A stretch of 47,254 nucleotides of DNA from Bacillus timonensis. Lineage in GTDB: Bacteria > Bacillota > Bacilli > Bacillales > Bacillaceae_L. Location of the stretch: assembly GCF_004799755.1 (NCBI RefSeq), contig NZ_SLUB01000034.1, positions 1 through 47,254 on the forward strand, written 5' to 3'. The first letter of the stretch is position 1, and the number at the start of each line of letters is the position of its first letter. The notes under the pieces were generated by a model that made no database searches, was not told the origin of the DNA, and saw only the letters and a program-made list of their open reading frames with translations. The position numbers and the translations under genes were made by a program. This document shows positions 17,663 to 25,022 of this stretch, piece after piece.

Positions 17663-17816
17663 GGAAAGCTCCCTTCTTAGCATTTATATTTCTTTTAATC
17701 ATATCAAAAAATGGTTTTTTTACATAGTTAAAAAGTTTGTATATCTTGACTCGTAAAAGCCATACTAATTCCTGAAGAGGGCAAGAAAAAAGCCTTGATG
17801 TTAATCATCTACCTGG

Positions 17817-18140
17817 AATGAGGTGTTTGTTAAAGACAATATCCTTGTTTTAGACGACAGCTTTTTAAACCTGTTATAAGGGGATGGTTACTTTGGGAAA
17901 TGTGAGAGAAAGTGAGTTCATAACAAATTACCACTAACCACAAAATAACATTATTTTGTAAATGAGGTGTTTGTTAAAGGCTACCTAGTCGAAATATAAG
18001 TCGTAAAAAAGCTTATATCCAAAAGACAAGGGGATGGTCCGCTTGAACCACGAAATTGACTCACTCCATTAGATAAAGACTTTCATTACTAAAAAAAATG
18101 AGGTGTTTATCAAAGATACCGTTAACCTTTTAACGTAAGC
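17817..18140 (+). repeat. Three-copy dispersed-tandem element, probable small transcript
   Basis: The 19-mer AATGAGGTGTTTGTTAAAG occurs at 17817 and 17961, and a two-mismatch copy occurs at 18097. Spacing is 144 and 136 bp. Each copy is followed by a different small inverted repeat, such as ATATAAG/CTTATAT in copy 2 and CGTTAA/TTAACG in copy 3. Copies 1 and 2 then share AAGGGGATGGT plus four bases plus TTG, which looks like a ribosome binding site and start of 14- and 9-codon ORFs. The 19-mer itself could begin tiny ORFs MRCLLK or MRCLSK. A strong plus-strand terminator closes the region. A small RNA is the simplest reading; leader peptides are possible. Confidence 0.6.
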
Positions 18141-18149
18141 CTTCTTCAG

Positions 18150-18190
18150 AACAGGGTGCATCCTTTGCGATTGCATCCTGTTTCTTTTTT
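18150..18190 (+). terminator. Strong terminator upstream of the hit promoter
   Basis: An 11-bp stem AACAGGGTGCA / TGCATCCTGTT (one G-U pair; 18150-18160 and 18172-18182) is followed by TCTTTTTT. It ends before the hit promoter, so it must serve a transcript made from the repeated element upstream. Confidence 0.88.
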
Positions 18191-18209
18191 GAAATGAATC
18201 ATGAAAATT

Positions 18210-18237
18210 TTTACATCTCAAGAACCTATGATAAAAT
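18210..18237 (+). promoter_or_regulatory. Sigma-A promoter of hit
   Basis: -35 TTTACA (18210-18215), 16-bp spacer, -10 TAAAAT (18232-18237), about 39 nt before the hit ATG. Confidence 0.6.
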
Positions 18238-18275
18238 ATGAGGTAATATTTGAATTTTGAAAGGAATGGACATTA

Positions 18276-18701
18276 ATGAGTGATTGTATTTTTTGTAAGA
18301 TTATCAATGGGGATATTCCAACTGCGAAAGTATTTGAAAATGAACACGTATTTGCTTTCTTAGACATCAGCCAAGTTTCAAAAGGACATACGCTTGTTAT
18401 TCCAAAAGTACATAAAGAAAATGTATTTGAATTAACACCTGAAATCGCGCAGCACATTTTTGAAGCCGTACCATCCATTGCAAATGCAATCAAAAAAGAA
18501 TTCAATCCGATTGGAATGAATCTTTTACAAAATAATGGTGAACAAGCTGGACAATCTGTTTTCCACTTCCACCTTCACCTCATTCCACGTTATGGAAAAG
18601 GCGATGGATTTGGCATCGTATGGAAGTCACATGAAAATCAATATACAGGTGAGGATTTACAAAACATCGCTTCCACTATATCTAAAGCCATCCAAAATTA
18701 A
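18276..18701 (+). CDS. hit: HIT family hydrolase
   Basis: 141-residue histidine-triad protein. The family motif HFHLHLIPR (residues 92-100) carries the catalytic His of HxHxH. N-terminal cysteines (SDCIFCKI) probably bind zinc, as in other bacterial HIT proteins. Members hydrolyse AMP-lysine and similar nucleotide phosphoramidates. The gene is divergent from ecsA and ahead of serC, as in B. subtilis. Its own promoter and terminator make it a single-gene unit. Confidence 0.93.
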   Translation: MSDCIFCKIINGDIPTAKVFENEHVFAFLDISQVSKGHTLVIPKVHKENVFELTPEIAQHIFEAVPSIANAIKKEFNPIGMNLLQNNGEQAGQSVFHFHLHLIPRYGKGDGFGIVWKSHENQYTGEDLQNIASTISKAIQN

Positions 18702-18711
18702 TTGTTACAGA

Positions 18712-18737
18712 CAGGACTTTTTAAGTCTTGTTTTTTT
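18712..18737 (+). terminator. Terminator of hit
   Basis: Stem CAGGACTT / AAGTCTTG with one G-U pair and a 3-nt loop, followed by seven T. Confidence 0.9.
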
Positions 18738-18850
18738 ATTGCTATGTTAGCGTTTTCTTCACTTTTTTCAAAAAATTTCACTTTTTTTTTCATAAAAACG
18801 TGATAAGATAACTTTATTCAACTAAAGCAATAAAATAGGAGGAATCAACT

Positions 18851-19933
18851 ATGCAACGAGCTTACAATTTTAATGCCGGCCCTTCTGCTCTGCCACTTGA
18901 AGTGTTAAATCGTGCACAAGCAGAGTTAGTTAATTACAAAGGAACTGGTATGTCTGTGATGGAACTAAGCCATCGTAGTAAGGAATATGATCAAGTTCAC
19001 CAACAAGCTATTTCTGATTTACGTACCCTTTTGCGGATTCCAGATGACTATCAGGTGTTGTTTTTACAAGGAGGCGCTAGTCTACAATTCTCAATGATCC
19101 CAATGAATTTCTTAACACCAGGTAAAACAGCAGACTACATTTTAACTGGTTCTTGGTCTCAAAAGGCACTTGAAGAAGCAAATAAGTTTGGGGAAACCAA
19201 TGTCATCGCATCAAGCAAAGACGAAAAATTCAGCTATATCCCTGAAGTAAATGGGGACAATCATTCGACTAACTCTGCATATGTGCACATTACCTCAAAC
19301 AACACAATCTATGGAACACAATGGGAGAAATACCCAACCTACACGGATGTCCCATTAATTGCAGATATGTCAAGTGACATTTTATGCAGAGAAACGAATG
19401 TGGAGCAGTTCGGGATGATTTATGCAGGCGCGCAAAAGAACCTTGGACCTTCTGGGGTAACGGTTGCAATCATTAAGGATTCTCTTTTAAAACAAAGTAA
19501 CAGCAATCTGCCAACAATGCTGGATTACCATACACACGTGAAGTCAAATTCTCTTTATAATACACCACCAACTTTTTCAATTTATATGCTGTCACTTGTT
19601 CTTGATTGGGTGAAGGAACAAGGTGGAGTGTCAGCGATCGAAGCAAGAAACAAGGAAAAAGCAGCACTTTTATATCATACAATTGATGAATCAGAAGGTT
19701 TCTATAAAGCTCACGCCAAGGACGGAAGCCGTTCTATTATGAACGTGTCCTACACACTTCCTAGTGACGAGCTTACGAAAAAGTTCTTAGCACAAGCGAA
19801 AGAAAAAGGTTTTGTTGGTCTAAATGGTCATCGTTCCATCGGTGGCTGCCGTGCATCCATCTACAACGCGGTTCCATATGAATCTGTTGAAGCACTTGCT
19901 TCCTTTATGAAAGCCTTTAAATCAGAAAATTAG
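18851..19933 (+). CDS. serC: Phosphoserine aminotransferase
   Basis: 360-residue PLP enzyme that converts 3-phosphohydroxypyruvate to phosphoserine in serine synthesis. It opens with the family N-terminus NFNAGPSALP. The Schiff-base lysine is K196 in GAQKNLGPSG, and the phosphate-binding HRSIGGCRASIYNA lies at the C-terminus. Length is typical. AGGAGGA precedes the ATG at ideal spacing. It follows hit and precedes trpP. No terminator is evident after it, so part of the trpP message may arise by read-through. Confidence 0.96.
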   Translation: MQRAYNFNAGPSALPLEVLNRAQAELVNYKGTGMSVMELSHRSKEYDQVHQQAISDLRTLLRIPDDYQVLFLQGGASLQFSMIPMNFLTPGKTADYILTGSWSQKALEEANKFGETNVIASSKDEKFSYIPEVNGDNHSTNSAYVHITSNNTIYGTQWEKYPTYTDVPLIADMSSDILCRETNVEQFGMIYAGAQKNLGPSGVTVAIIKDSLLKQSNSNLPTMLDYHTHVKSNSLYNTPPTFSIYMLSLVLDWVKEQGGVSAIEARNKEKAALLYHTIDESEGFYKAHAKDGSRSIMNVSYTLPSDELTKKFLAQAKEKGFVGLNGHRSIGGCRASIYNAVPYESVEALASFMKAFKSEN

Positions 19934-19956
19934 AACTTTCAAGTAGGATGATAGTC

Positions 19957-19965
19957 TGATATAAT
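19957..19965 (+). promoter_or_regulatory. Extended -10 promoter upstream of trpP
   Basis: TG-A-TATAAT is a perfect extended -10; the -35 region (TTTCAA near 19937, 17-bp spacer) is weak. Transcripts from here would carry the whole candidate TRAP site. Confidence 0.5.
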
Positions 19966-20006
19966 TAAAGGTAAGATTTTTGCAATAGGCAATGAGTGCA
20001 CTATTG

Positions 20007-20049
20007 GAGAATCCAAAAATATAGCTTAGTAAAGCTGAGGAGAGATGAG
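20007..20049 (+). promoter_or_regulatory. Candidate TRAP-binding site over the trpP ribosome binding site
   Basis: Six triplets lie at exact 5-nt spacing: TAG 20022, TAG 20027, AAG 20032, GAG 20037, GAG 20042, GAG 20047, each separated by two bases. A further in-phase GAG is at 20007, and off-phase GAG and TAG occur at 19994 and 19986. The last three cover the Shine-Dalgarno region 3 nt before the start codon. TRAP is known to block trpP (yhaG) translation in B. subtilis by binding such repeats. The match here is direct; activity is inferred. Confidence 0.72.
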
Positions 20050-20051
20050 AA

Positions 20052-20570
20052 ATGAATACAAAGGTTTTAGTACTATTATCATTATTAATTGGAATGGGTG
20101 CTGTTCTGCATGCGGTAATGCCACCGATTTACCTTGGAATGAAGCCTGACTTATTGTTGGTCATGATGTTTTTAGGAATTATCCTATTTCCTGAAAAGAA
20201 ATACGTACTGCTTGTTGCGATTGTCGCAGGTGTAATTTCAGCATTGACAACTGGTTTCCCAGGTGGTCAAATTGCTAGTCCATTCGATAAGGTAGTTTCA
20301 GCATTCGTATTCTATAGCATCTTCATTGCTGCAAGAAAGTACACCAAGTCAATAATAATGATATGTGCGGTTACTGCTGTAGGAATTCTAGTTTCAGGAA
20401 TTGTTTTCTTAAGTGTTGCACTTATCGTTGCTGGTCTCCCTGGAACATTCATCGGACTGTTCCTAAGTGTAGTCCTTCCAACAACTGTAATGGGTATAAT
20501 TGCAATGGCGATTATTCATCCGATTGCACAACAAATTATGAAACGTACAAACTTTACAGTAAGTGCATAA
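20052..20570 (+). CDS. trpP: Tryptophan transporter TrpP
   Basis: 172-residue membrane protein with about five hydrophobic segments, the size and pattern of TrpP (formerly YhaG), the Bacillus tryptophan importer. The segment PPIYLGMKPDLLL near residue 24 and the GFPGGQIASPFDK loop near 75 are typical. The Shine-Dalgarno GAGGAGAG is embedded in GAG repeats, which is how TRAP controls this gene in B. subtilis. It follows serC and ends in a good terminator. Confidence 0.9.
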   Translation: MNTKVLVLLSLLIGMGAVLHAVMPPIYLGMKPDLLLVMMFLGIILFPEKKYVLLVAIVAGVISALTTGFPGGQIASPFDKVVSAFVFYSIFIAARKYTKSIIMICAVTAVGILVSGIVFLSVALIVAGLPGTFIGLFLSVVLPTTVMGIIAMAIIHPIAQQIMKRTNFTVSA

Positions 20571-20584
20571 TCAGATTTTCACGG

Positions 20585-20616
20585 GGTGTCCGACTAGGTT
20601 GTTGGGCACCTTTTTT
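20585..20616 (+). terminator. Terminator of trpP
   Basis: Stem GGTGTCC / GGGCACC (one G-U) with six T after it. Confidence 0.88.
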
Positions 20617-20639
20617 CTGTCTGTGAATTTTGCTAAAAT

Positions 20640-20745
20640 CGATAGATGAATGAAAAAAGATAGAACACAAATAAAATCGATAGAACCGAATTAAAACCGA
20701 TAGAATCGAATAATCGTCGATAGAATTCAAATAAGCGCCGATTGG
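20640..20745. repeat. Degenerate 20-bp tandem repeat
   Basis: GATAG anchors start at 20641, 20659, 20679, 20699 and 20719, with a decayed GATTG at 20740: steps of 18, 20, 20, 20 and 21 bp. The consensus is roughly AAAANCGATAGAANNGAAT. It sits between the trpP terminator and yhaL and has no coding sense. Confidence 0.8.
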
Positions 20746-20779
20746 CATTCCTATTCCATCAAAAATCTATGAAATTTAG

Positions 20780-20808
20780 TGATATCTAGTGAATTATCAT
20801 CATATAGT
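20780..20808 (+). promoter_or_regulatory. Candidate sigma-E promoter of yhaL
   Basis: -10 CATATAGT (20801-20808) differs by one base from the sigma-E consensus CATACANT. TGATATC sits 14 bp upstream as a weaker -35. It lies 34 nt before the yhaL start. B. subtilis yhaL is sigma-E dependent, which supports the reading. Confidence 0.45.
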
Positions 20809-20841
20809 AGAAGTAAAAAGTGGGACAAGGAGTGGGAAGCG

Positions 20842-21039
20842 ATGTTATCAGTACCATGGTTTGTATATGTAGCATTATTTGGAGTACTTTTCAGTGCATA
20901 TATGGTGATTCGAACAACTAGGGAGGAAAAACAGATTGAAGACTCCTACATTGAGCAGGAAGGTAATGTTTACATTGAACGAATGAACGATGAAAAGGAA
21001 CGACGTACAAAACGAATGAATAAACCAGAAGCAATGTAA
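20842..21039 (+). CDS. yhaL: Sporulation protein YhaL
   Basis: 65-residue protein with one N-terminal membrane segment (residues 5-22) and a charged helical tail rich in Glu, Arg and Lys. This matches the short, mother-cell-expressed YhaL family found beside prsA in Bacillus. The ATG at 20842 follows AAGGAG with 9 nt spacing; a longer in-frame reading from 20779 has no ribosome binding site and would run through the probable promoter. It converges on prsA. Its function in the spore is not known. Confidence 0.82.
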   Translation: MLSVPWFVYVALFGVLFSAYMVIRTTREEKQIEDSYIEQEGNVYIERMNDEKERRTKRMNKPEAM

Positions 21040-21062
21040 AATAGAAAAACATGATCATACCC

Positions 21063-21102
21063 CTCTCATCAGGTGACCTCGTCCGACGCCACCTGATGAG
21101 AG
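21063..21102. repeat. Perfect 13-bp inverted repeat without T-tail
   Basis: CTCTCATCAGGTG (21063-21075) pairs perfectly with CACCTGATGAGAG (21090-21102) around a 14-nt loop. Neither strand has a T-run, so it is not a standard terminator. It sits between the convergent yhaL and the prsA terminator and may be a dispersed palindrome or an RNA-end stabiliser. Confidence 0.8.
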
Positions 21103-21108
21103 TCAACT

Positions 21109-21140
21109 AAAAAAAGGACCGTTTTGTCATAAAACGGTCC
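21109..21140 (-). terminator. Terminator of prsA
   Basis: Stem GGACCGTTTT / AAAACGGTCC (21116-21125 and 21131-21140), with seven T on the minus strand. Confidence 0.93.
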
Positions 21141-21164
21141 CTTTCCTATGTTTACACACTATAC

Positions 21165-22040
21165 TTATTCTGCAGCTGCCTCAGTATTAAATAAATCTTT
21201 AAATTCTTTATCCTTTACTTTTACATCTGCATCCTTAACTGCTTTGTCTAAAGCCGTTTGAAGAGTCGCACCAGATTGATCTGCTTGAAGTAAAGCTTTG
21301 CGGATTTCATCTTGCTTTTCTTTATCCATCTTATCGAACCCTTCAGTAGTTCCTGTTACTTTAATAATATGGTAACCATACTGTGATTCAATAATGTCGC
21401 TTGTTTCGCCTTCTTTAAGAGTAAATGCAGCTTCTTCAAATTCAGGAACCATTCGGCCTTTTCCGAACCAGCCTAGGTCTCCACCATTTTGAGCTGTACT
21501 ATCATCAGAGTATTCCTTTGCTACATCCTCGAATTTTTCGCCGCTATCAAGCTTGGCCTTAACTTCATCGATTTTCTTTTTAGCTGCAGCCTTTTGTTCG
21601 TCAGTTACTTCTGCAGATGGATTATCCGAGAACTTTGCTAAAATGTGGCTAGCCTTAACTACTTCGCCTTCTTTTACTTCAACTTGGTCCAATGCTGCTT
21701 TTTCTTTAAGCATGTCCGATTTTAAAAGCTCGCGCACAAAATCTTCACCGTTTTGCTCAACGATTGCATCAAATTGAGCACCTAATGCAGCTTGCATTTC
21801 CTTATATTTTGCGTCTAATTCTTTATCGGTAACTTCATATTTCTCAGATAACACTTTTGTATAAACTAAATCTTTAAGGATAACAGCACCTGCTTGGTCC
21901 TTCATTGCATTATATAGTTCTTCTTTTGTTACGTTTCCTGCCTTAGTTTCGACAAGCACTGCTGAATCGTCGGCATTATTACATGCGCTTAATCCCAAAA
22001 TACCTACTGCCGCCGTTAGAGCAATTATTGATTTCTTCAT
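21165..22040 (-). CDS. prsA: Foldase lipoprotein PrsA (parvulin-type)
   Basis: 291-residue lipoprotein that folds exported proteins on the outer membrane face. The lipobox LSAC puts the lipidated Cys at residue 20. A parvulin-type prolyl isomerase domain starts at VKASHILAKF (about residue 135), with the family motifs GGDLGWFGKGRMVPEFE and QYGYHIIKV. N- and C-terminal helical parts form the dimerising chaperone region. The ATG at 22040 lies behind AGGAG; the upstream ATG at 22064 is less likely. It forms a secretion-related neighbourhood with ecsAB and hpr. Confidence 0.95.
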   Translation of the reverse strand: MKKSIIALTAAVGILGLSACNNADDSAVLVETKAGNVTKEELYNAMKDQAGAVILKDLVYTKVLSEKYEVTDKELDAKYKEMQAALGAQFDAIVEQNGEDFVRELLKSDMLKEKAALDQVEVKEGEVVKASHILAKFSDNPSAEVTDEQKAAAKKKIDEVKAKLDSGEKFEDVAKEYSDDSTAQNGGDLGWFGKGRMVPEFEEAAFTLKEGETSDIIESQYGYHIIKVTGTTEGFDKMDKEKQDEIRKALLQADQSGATLQTALDKAVKDADVKVKDKEFKDLFNTEAAAE

Positions 22041-22347
22041 TACACACACTCCTACTATGTACAATTTTTATATATGATTTGTCCAAGGGTACAAAAATTA
22101 CTATAACATACTTTTAAAAAAGAAAGAAAACATTTTCTAAAAAGATATTCAAAAATATGGGACATTCGCACAGTCAAGTCAGGTTTATGGGAATAGGATG
22201 TAGTGAACTGAGTAAAGGCGCAAGCCTTCAAAGGTTCAAAACTAAAGATAATTGTGAAAAAGAATTACTAAAAGGCGAGACAACCGCCTATTCGTTCACA
22301 AATAATTTCGCATAAAATACCGTATAAAGAAAAATGGAGGTGTTATC
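22041..22347. other. Gene-free region between prsA and yjcZ
   Basis: I see no coding sequence here. It holds the prsA leader and an AAGGC-GCAA-GCCTT hairpin with a GNRA loop at 22215-22228. A CATAAAATA box at 22311 resembles the -10 of the mother-cell factors sigma-E/K and could drive yjcZ. Confidence 0.4.
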
Positions 22348-22431
22348 ATGGGCGGAGGATACGCAGGTGGATTTGCACTAATCGTAGTGTTATTCATCCT
22401 ATTAATCATCGTTGGTGCTGCTTGGTTCTAA
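22348..22431 (+). CDS. yjcZ: YjcZ-family sporulation peptide (27 aa)
   Basis: A 27-residue peptide: a glycine-rich start (MGGGYAGGFALIVV), then one hydrophobic segment ending in GAAWF. This is the signature of the YjcZ/SscA family of very short sporulation membrane peptides, usually missed by gene callers. ATGGAGG-type ribosome binding sequence (GGAGGTG) lies 6 nt before the ATG, and a strong bidirectional terminator follows. It stands alone between prsA and a pair of small membrane protein genes. Family assignment is firm; the particular role is not known. Confidence 0.88.
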   Translation: MGGGYAGGFALIVVLFILLIIVGAAWF

Positions 22432-22471
22432 AAAGTACTCTTTTTAGAATAGCTGTAAGGTAATGTATACC

Positions 22472-22505
22472 AAAAAAAGGATGACCATATTCCGGTCATC
22501 CTTTT
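22472..22505. terminator. Bidirectional terminator after yjcZ
   Basis: Stem GGATGACC / GGTCATCC flanked by seven A and five T. It serves yjcZ and the convergent small gene. Confidence 0.93.
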
Positions 22506-22513
22506 TCCATTTT

Positions 22514-22693
22514 TCACGTAAACAAAACCTCTACATAAGATGAGATCAGCAAAATTGTAATTAAAATATTGATTGTTCGATAAACTTTTGGCTGGCGGTC
22601 ATCAGGAATTTCTTTTTGCTCACAAAGCCGGAAAGTCATTTGATTAATGTAAAATAAAATAAAAGCAGCAAATGGAATATAAAATATGATCAC
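22514..22693 (-). CDS. Small membrane protein of unknown function (59 aa)
   Basis: An open frame of 59 codons from GTG to TGA. It shows two hydrophobic segments (residues 1-17 and 40-57) separated by a charged loop, FRLCEQKEIPDDRQPKVYR. The start follows GGGGGG at 8 nt, and there is a stop codon upstream in frame. It lies 90 bp downstream of the DUF3267 gene on the same strand and ends directly at a shared terminator, which supports a real two-gene unit. In B. subtilis small genes (yhaJ, yhaK) sit at this place, but I cannot confirm homology. Confidence 0.62.
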   Translation of the reverse strand: MIIFYIPFAAFILFYINQMTFRLCEQKEIPDDRQPKVYRTINILITILLISSYVEVLFT

Positions 22694-22784
22694 TCCTAAA
22701 TCCCCCCATCTTTAAATGCACCTTGGCCTATCAAATCTTAGTCACCACTGAAGTTTACTCTATTTCGAACCCATGTGAATAGAA

Positions 22785-23324
22785 TTATTTGTGAATTAAG
22801 ATATCATAGCCGTCCTCTATTTCTTCAACCGTACAAGACCTTGGCGCCTTTATAAACTGACCTAAATAAATAAAGTCAGGAATACATAAACCAAAATTGA
22901 TCGCTGCGATAATGGAAAAATAATGAATATAGCCTGGAAATAAAACACATGCCCCAAGCATAAGGACTGTGATGAGTAAAAATGGTGTACCCATTACACA
23001 AATAATAAACGGTTTAGAAAGTGAGTGTTTTGAACGTGTTGAAATGACTGGAATAATTCCGTACATCCATTTAAACGTTACTTTAAGCTTCTTACCAAAT
23101 ATCCAGAATGGTAAAACATGCAAAGTCGCATGTATTGGATAAATGAATAATAAAGCTAATAATAGATAAATTGCTCCATCTTCTCTAAGTTCAACAGAAG
23201 AATACATGAGATTCAATGGCAAATAAAAAAGAATAAATGCTATAAACATTGATATCAAGGATATCAAGATAATTCGATGGAATCCATAATCCCTTGAAAG
23301 ATTGATGGTTTTCCAACAAGTCAT
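22785..23324 (-). CDS. DUF3267 family membrane protein
   Basis: 179-residue membrane protein with about four hydrophobic segments. Between the second and third lies HATLHVLPFWIFG, a HxxxH motif placed as in the DUF3267 family, whose members look like membrane zinc proteases with an HExxH-type site. Here the Glu of HExxH is replaced, so proteolytic activity is doubtful. GGTGAT precedes the ATG. It is followed on the same strand by a 59-codon membrane protein gene. Its function is unknown. Confidence 0.72.
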   Translation of the reverse strand: MTCWKTINLSRDYGFHRIILISLISMFIAFILFYLPLNLMYSSVELREDGAIYLLLALLFIYPIHATLHVLPFWIFGKKLKVTFKWMYGIIPVISTRSKHSLSKPFIICVMGTPFLLITVLMLGACVLFPGYIHYFSIIAAINFGLCIPDFIYLGQFIKAPRSCTVEEIEDGYDILIHK

Positions 23325-23541
23325 ACTAAATCACCGTCCGCAATCATAAGAAGTAAAATAAATAAAAATCATTATCAAAATTAGATACTCTAAACTTACT
23401 AAATTACTTTACTTTGTTTCTCACAAAAATGCAATAGGTATCCAAAAGAACGATAAAATACACGTTTTTTCGACTTTTTTCGCGTTTTTTGGGCACATTA
23501 AATATGATAGCTACGTAATTGATTCAACTGGAGTGTGGAAT

Positions 23542-23883
23542 ATGGAGACAATTGAAGAACGCCTTGCACGTCTTGAGTATTATCAGTCTTTAATCCTATC
23601 CCTTTTAGGTGATAAATTACCCACTTTTTACAAAATGATTATGGAGGCTGGATTAACGAAAACAGACGTTGAATTTCTATTACAAAATTGTGAAGCAATG
23701 AGCAAAGAATACAAAAAACAAAAAGCGGAGGGATTTATAGGTTTCACACCGCTTTTAACTCAATTTGTAGGGATGCTTCATCCGCGTTTAGATCCAAAAG
23801 TAACAATCCACGTCCTTGCACAAGAAAGCAAATATGCCCCTTTAATGGATGAGTTTAAAGGGATAATGGATGCAATCGAATAG
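23542..23883 (+). CDS. yhaI: DUF1878 family protein YhaI
   Basis: 113-residue soluble helical protein. The N-terminus (ETIEERLARLEYYQSLILSL) and length match YhaI of B. subtilis, which lies next to hpr there too. The ATG at 23542 is 8 nt after GGAG; the upstream GTG at 23533 overlaps that site. It ends 6 bp from the stop of the convergent hpr with no terminator between, so the two transcripts must overlap. The function is unknown. Confidence 0.83.
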   Translation: METIEERLARLEYYQSLILSLLGDKLPTFYKMIMEAGLTKTDVEFLLQNCEAMSKEYKKQKAEGFIGFTPLLTQFVGMLHPRLDPKVTIHVLAQESKYAPLMDEFKGIMDAIE

Positions 23884-23889
23884 CCTTTA

Positions 23890-24468
23890 TTACATTTCTA
23901 ATTTCTCTTCAACTCGTTTATAAAGCTTGCCATCTACTTCGATAAAGTCATCTTCGAAATTTTTAAAAGATTTTTCAAAGATTTCCATATAATCATCTCC
24001 GTAAATATTGCGAACAATGCTCATTACTTCAACGATTTCAGGAAACTTTCCGTAAAGTTTCTTAAGTGGAATCGCACCTTCTAATACCCCATTTTTACTA
24101 GGATTATAGGCTTCCACAATTTTCAAAAAGATTTCTTCTCCTTTTGGAGTTAACTCGATATACGTATTACGCTTATCATTTTCCTTTTTGGAAAATTGTA
24201 ACAGTCCGCGTTCCTCTAACTTTTTAGAAAAGTTAAATGCAGTCGAAACATGCATAACTCCAAATTTAGCAATCTCTGAAATAGAAGCACCACGTAAATG
24301 ATACGCTATCCAAATAATATGATGTTCATTAATATTCAGGTCATAAGGCTTAATCCATTGTTGCCAATCCTTTTCAATAGACTTCCATAGTGCCTTACTT
24401 AGTTGTGCGATTCTCTGACTAAAAAGGAGAGCTTCTTTGATGGAGGCCATTTTTTCTTCATGTTTCAT
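23890..24468 (-). CDS. hpr: MarR-family transition-state regulator Hpr (ScoC)
   Basis: 192-residue winged-helix regulator. The DNA-binding part (about residues 55-125) contains [21 protein letters not shown], whose second half is the recognition helix, and the wing [14 protein letters not shown]. Hpr (ScoC) represses extracellular protease, sporulation and peptide-transport genes in B. subtilis. The ATG at 24468 follows GGGTGG; an ATG at 24480 overlaps that site. It lies between yhaH and yhaI as in B. subtilis, near the secretion genes prsA and ecsAB. Confidence 0.93.
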   Translation of the reverse strand: MKHEEKMASIKEALLFSQRIAQLSKALWKSIEKDWQQWIKPYDLNINEHHIIWIAYHLRGASISEIAKFGVMHVSTAFNFSKKLEERGLLQFSKKENDKRNTYIELTPKGEEIFLKIVEAYNPSKNGVLEGAIPLKKLYGKFPEIVEVMSIVRNIYGDDYMEIFEKSFKNFEDDFIEVDGKLYKRVEEKLEM

Positions 24469-24577
24469 AGATCCACCCACTTTTCTATTTTCTCTTATTA
24501 CTATTATGCCAATAAAATAAAAATTAATAAAGATGTAAATTTACAAAATTTTTAAATTAAGCGAAAAAATTTGGAGT

Positions 24578-24937
24578 TTACTTGGTTGTAACCGCCTTTT
24601 CGAGTTTCTCTAAAGCGCTCTCTATTTCTAAAAGCTCTTTTTTAATATTTTTTTGATTCCCATCAATTTCCTTTTTCCAATGATCAAATGAATGTTTAAC
24701 ATCAGTAGAAATTTCCGTTATGACACTTACAGCCTGTTTAGTTGACTTTGAAACCTGTTCAGTAAGAGATTTCCCATCCGAAACTACCTGAGATAGTGAT
24801 TCAGTAAGTTGTCTTTGATTATTCTTTAAAGTCCTCCTAAAGTCCTTTCCCGAAGATGGCGTACTTAAAAGGACAGAAACACTGCCGATTACACTTCCTA
24901 TTAACAGTCCATAAAAAAGAGATTTTGTTGACGTCAT
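24578..24937 (-). CDS. yhaH: YtxH-domain protein YhaH
   Basis: 119-residue protein. An N-terminal Gly/Ser-rich membrane segment (FYGLLIGSVIGSVSVLLS, residues 7-24) precedes PSSGKDFR, the YtxH signature, followed by a long coiled coil to the C-terminus. Proteins of this type are general-stress and sporulation-phase membrane proteins in Bacillus. The ATG at 24937 is placed after AGGAG. It is upstream of hpr on the same strand, and no clear terminator separates them. Confidence 0.82.
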   Translation of the reverse strand: MTSTKSLFYGLLIGSVIGSVSVLLSTPSSGKDFRRTLKNNQRQLTESLSQVVSDGKSLTEQVSKSTKQAVSVITEISTDVKHSFDHWKKEIDGNQKNIKKELLEIESALEKLEKAVTTK

Positions 24938-25022
24938 CTTAATCACTCCTTAACAAACCCATCATTTACAGAATTCCACAAAAAATGCAAAAATCCTTTT
25001 TCGTTTTCTTACTTTTACCAAA

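Noticed and set aside
18738-18850. Repeated TTCACTTTTTT motif upstream of serC as an operator
   Set aside because: The two or three copies are low-complexity T-rich sequence; no convincing spacing or known regulator match.
22785-23324. Active membrane zinc protease
   Set aside because: The HxxxH motif lacks the catalytic Glu, so I annotate only the DUF3267 family.
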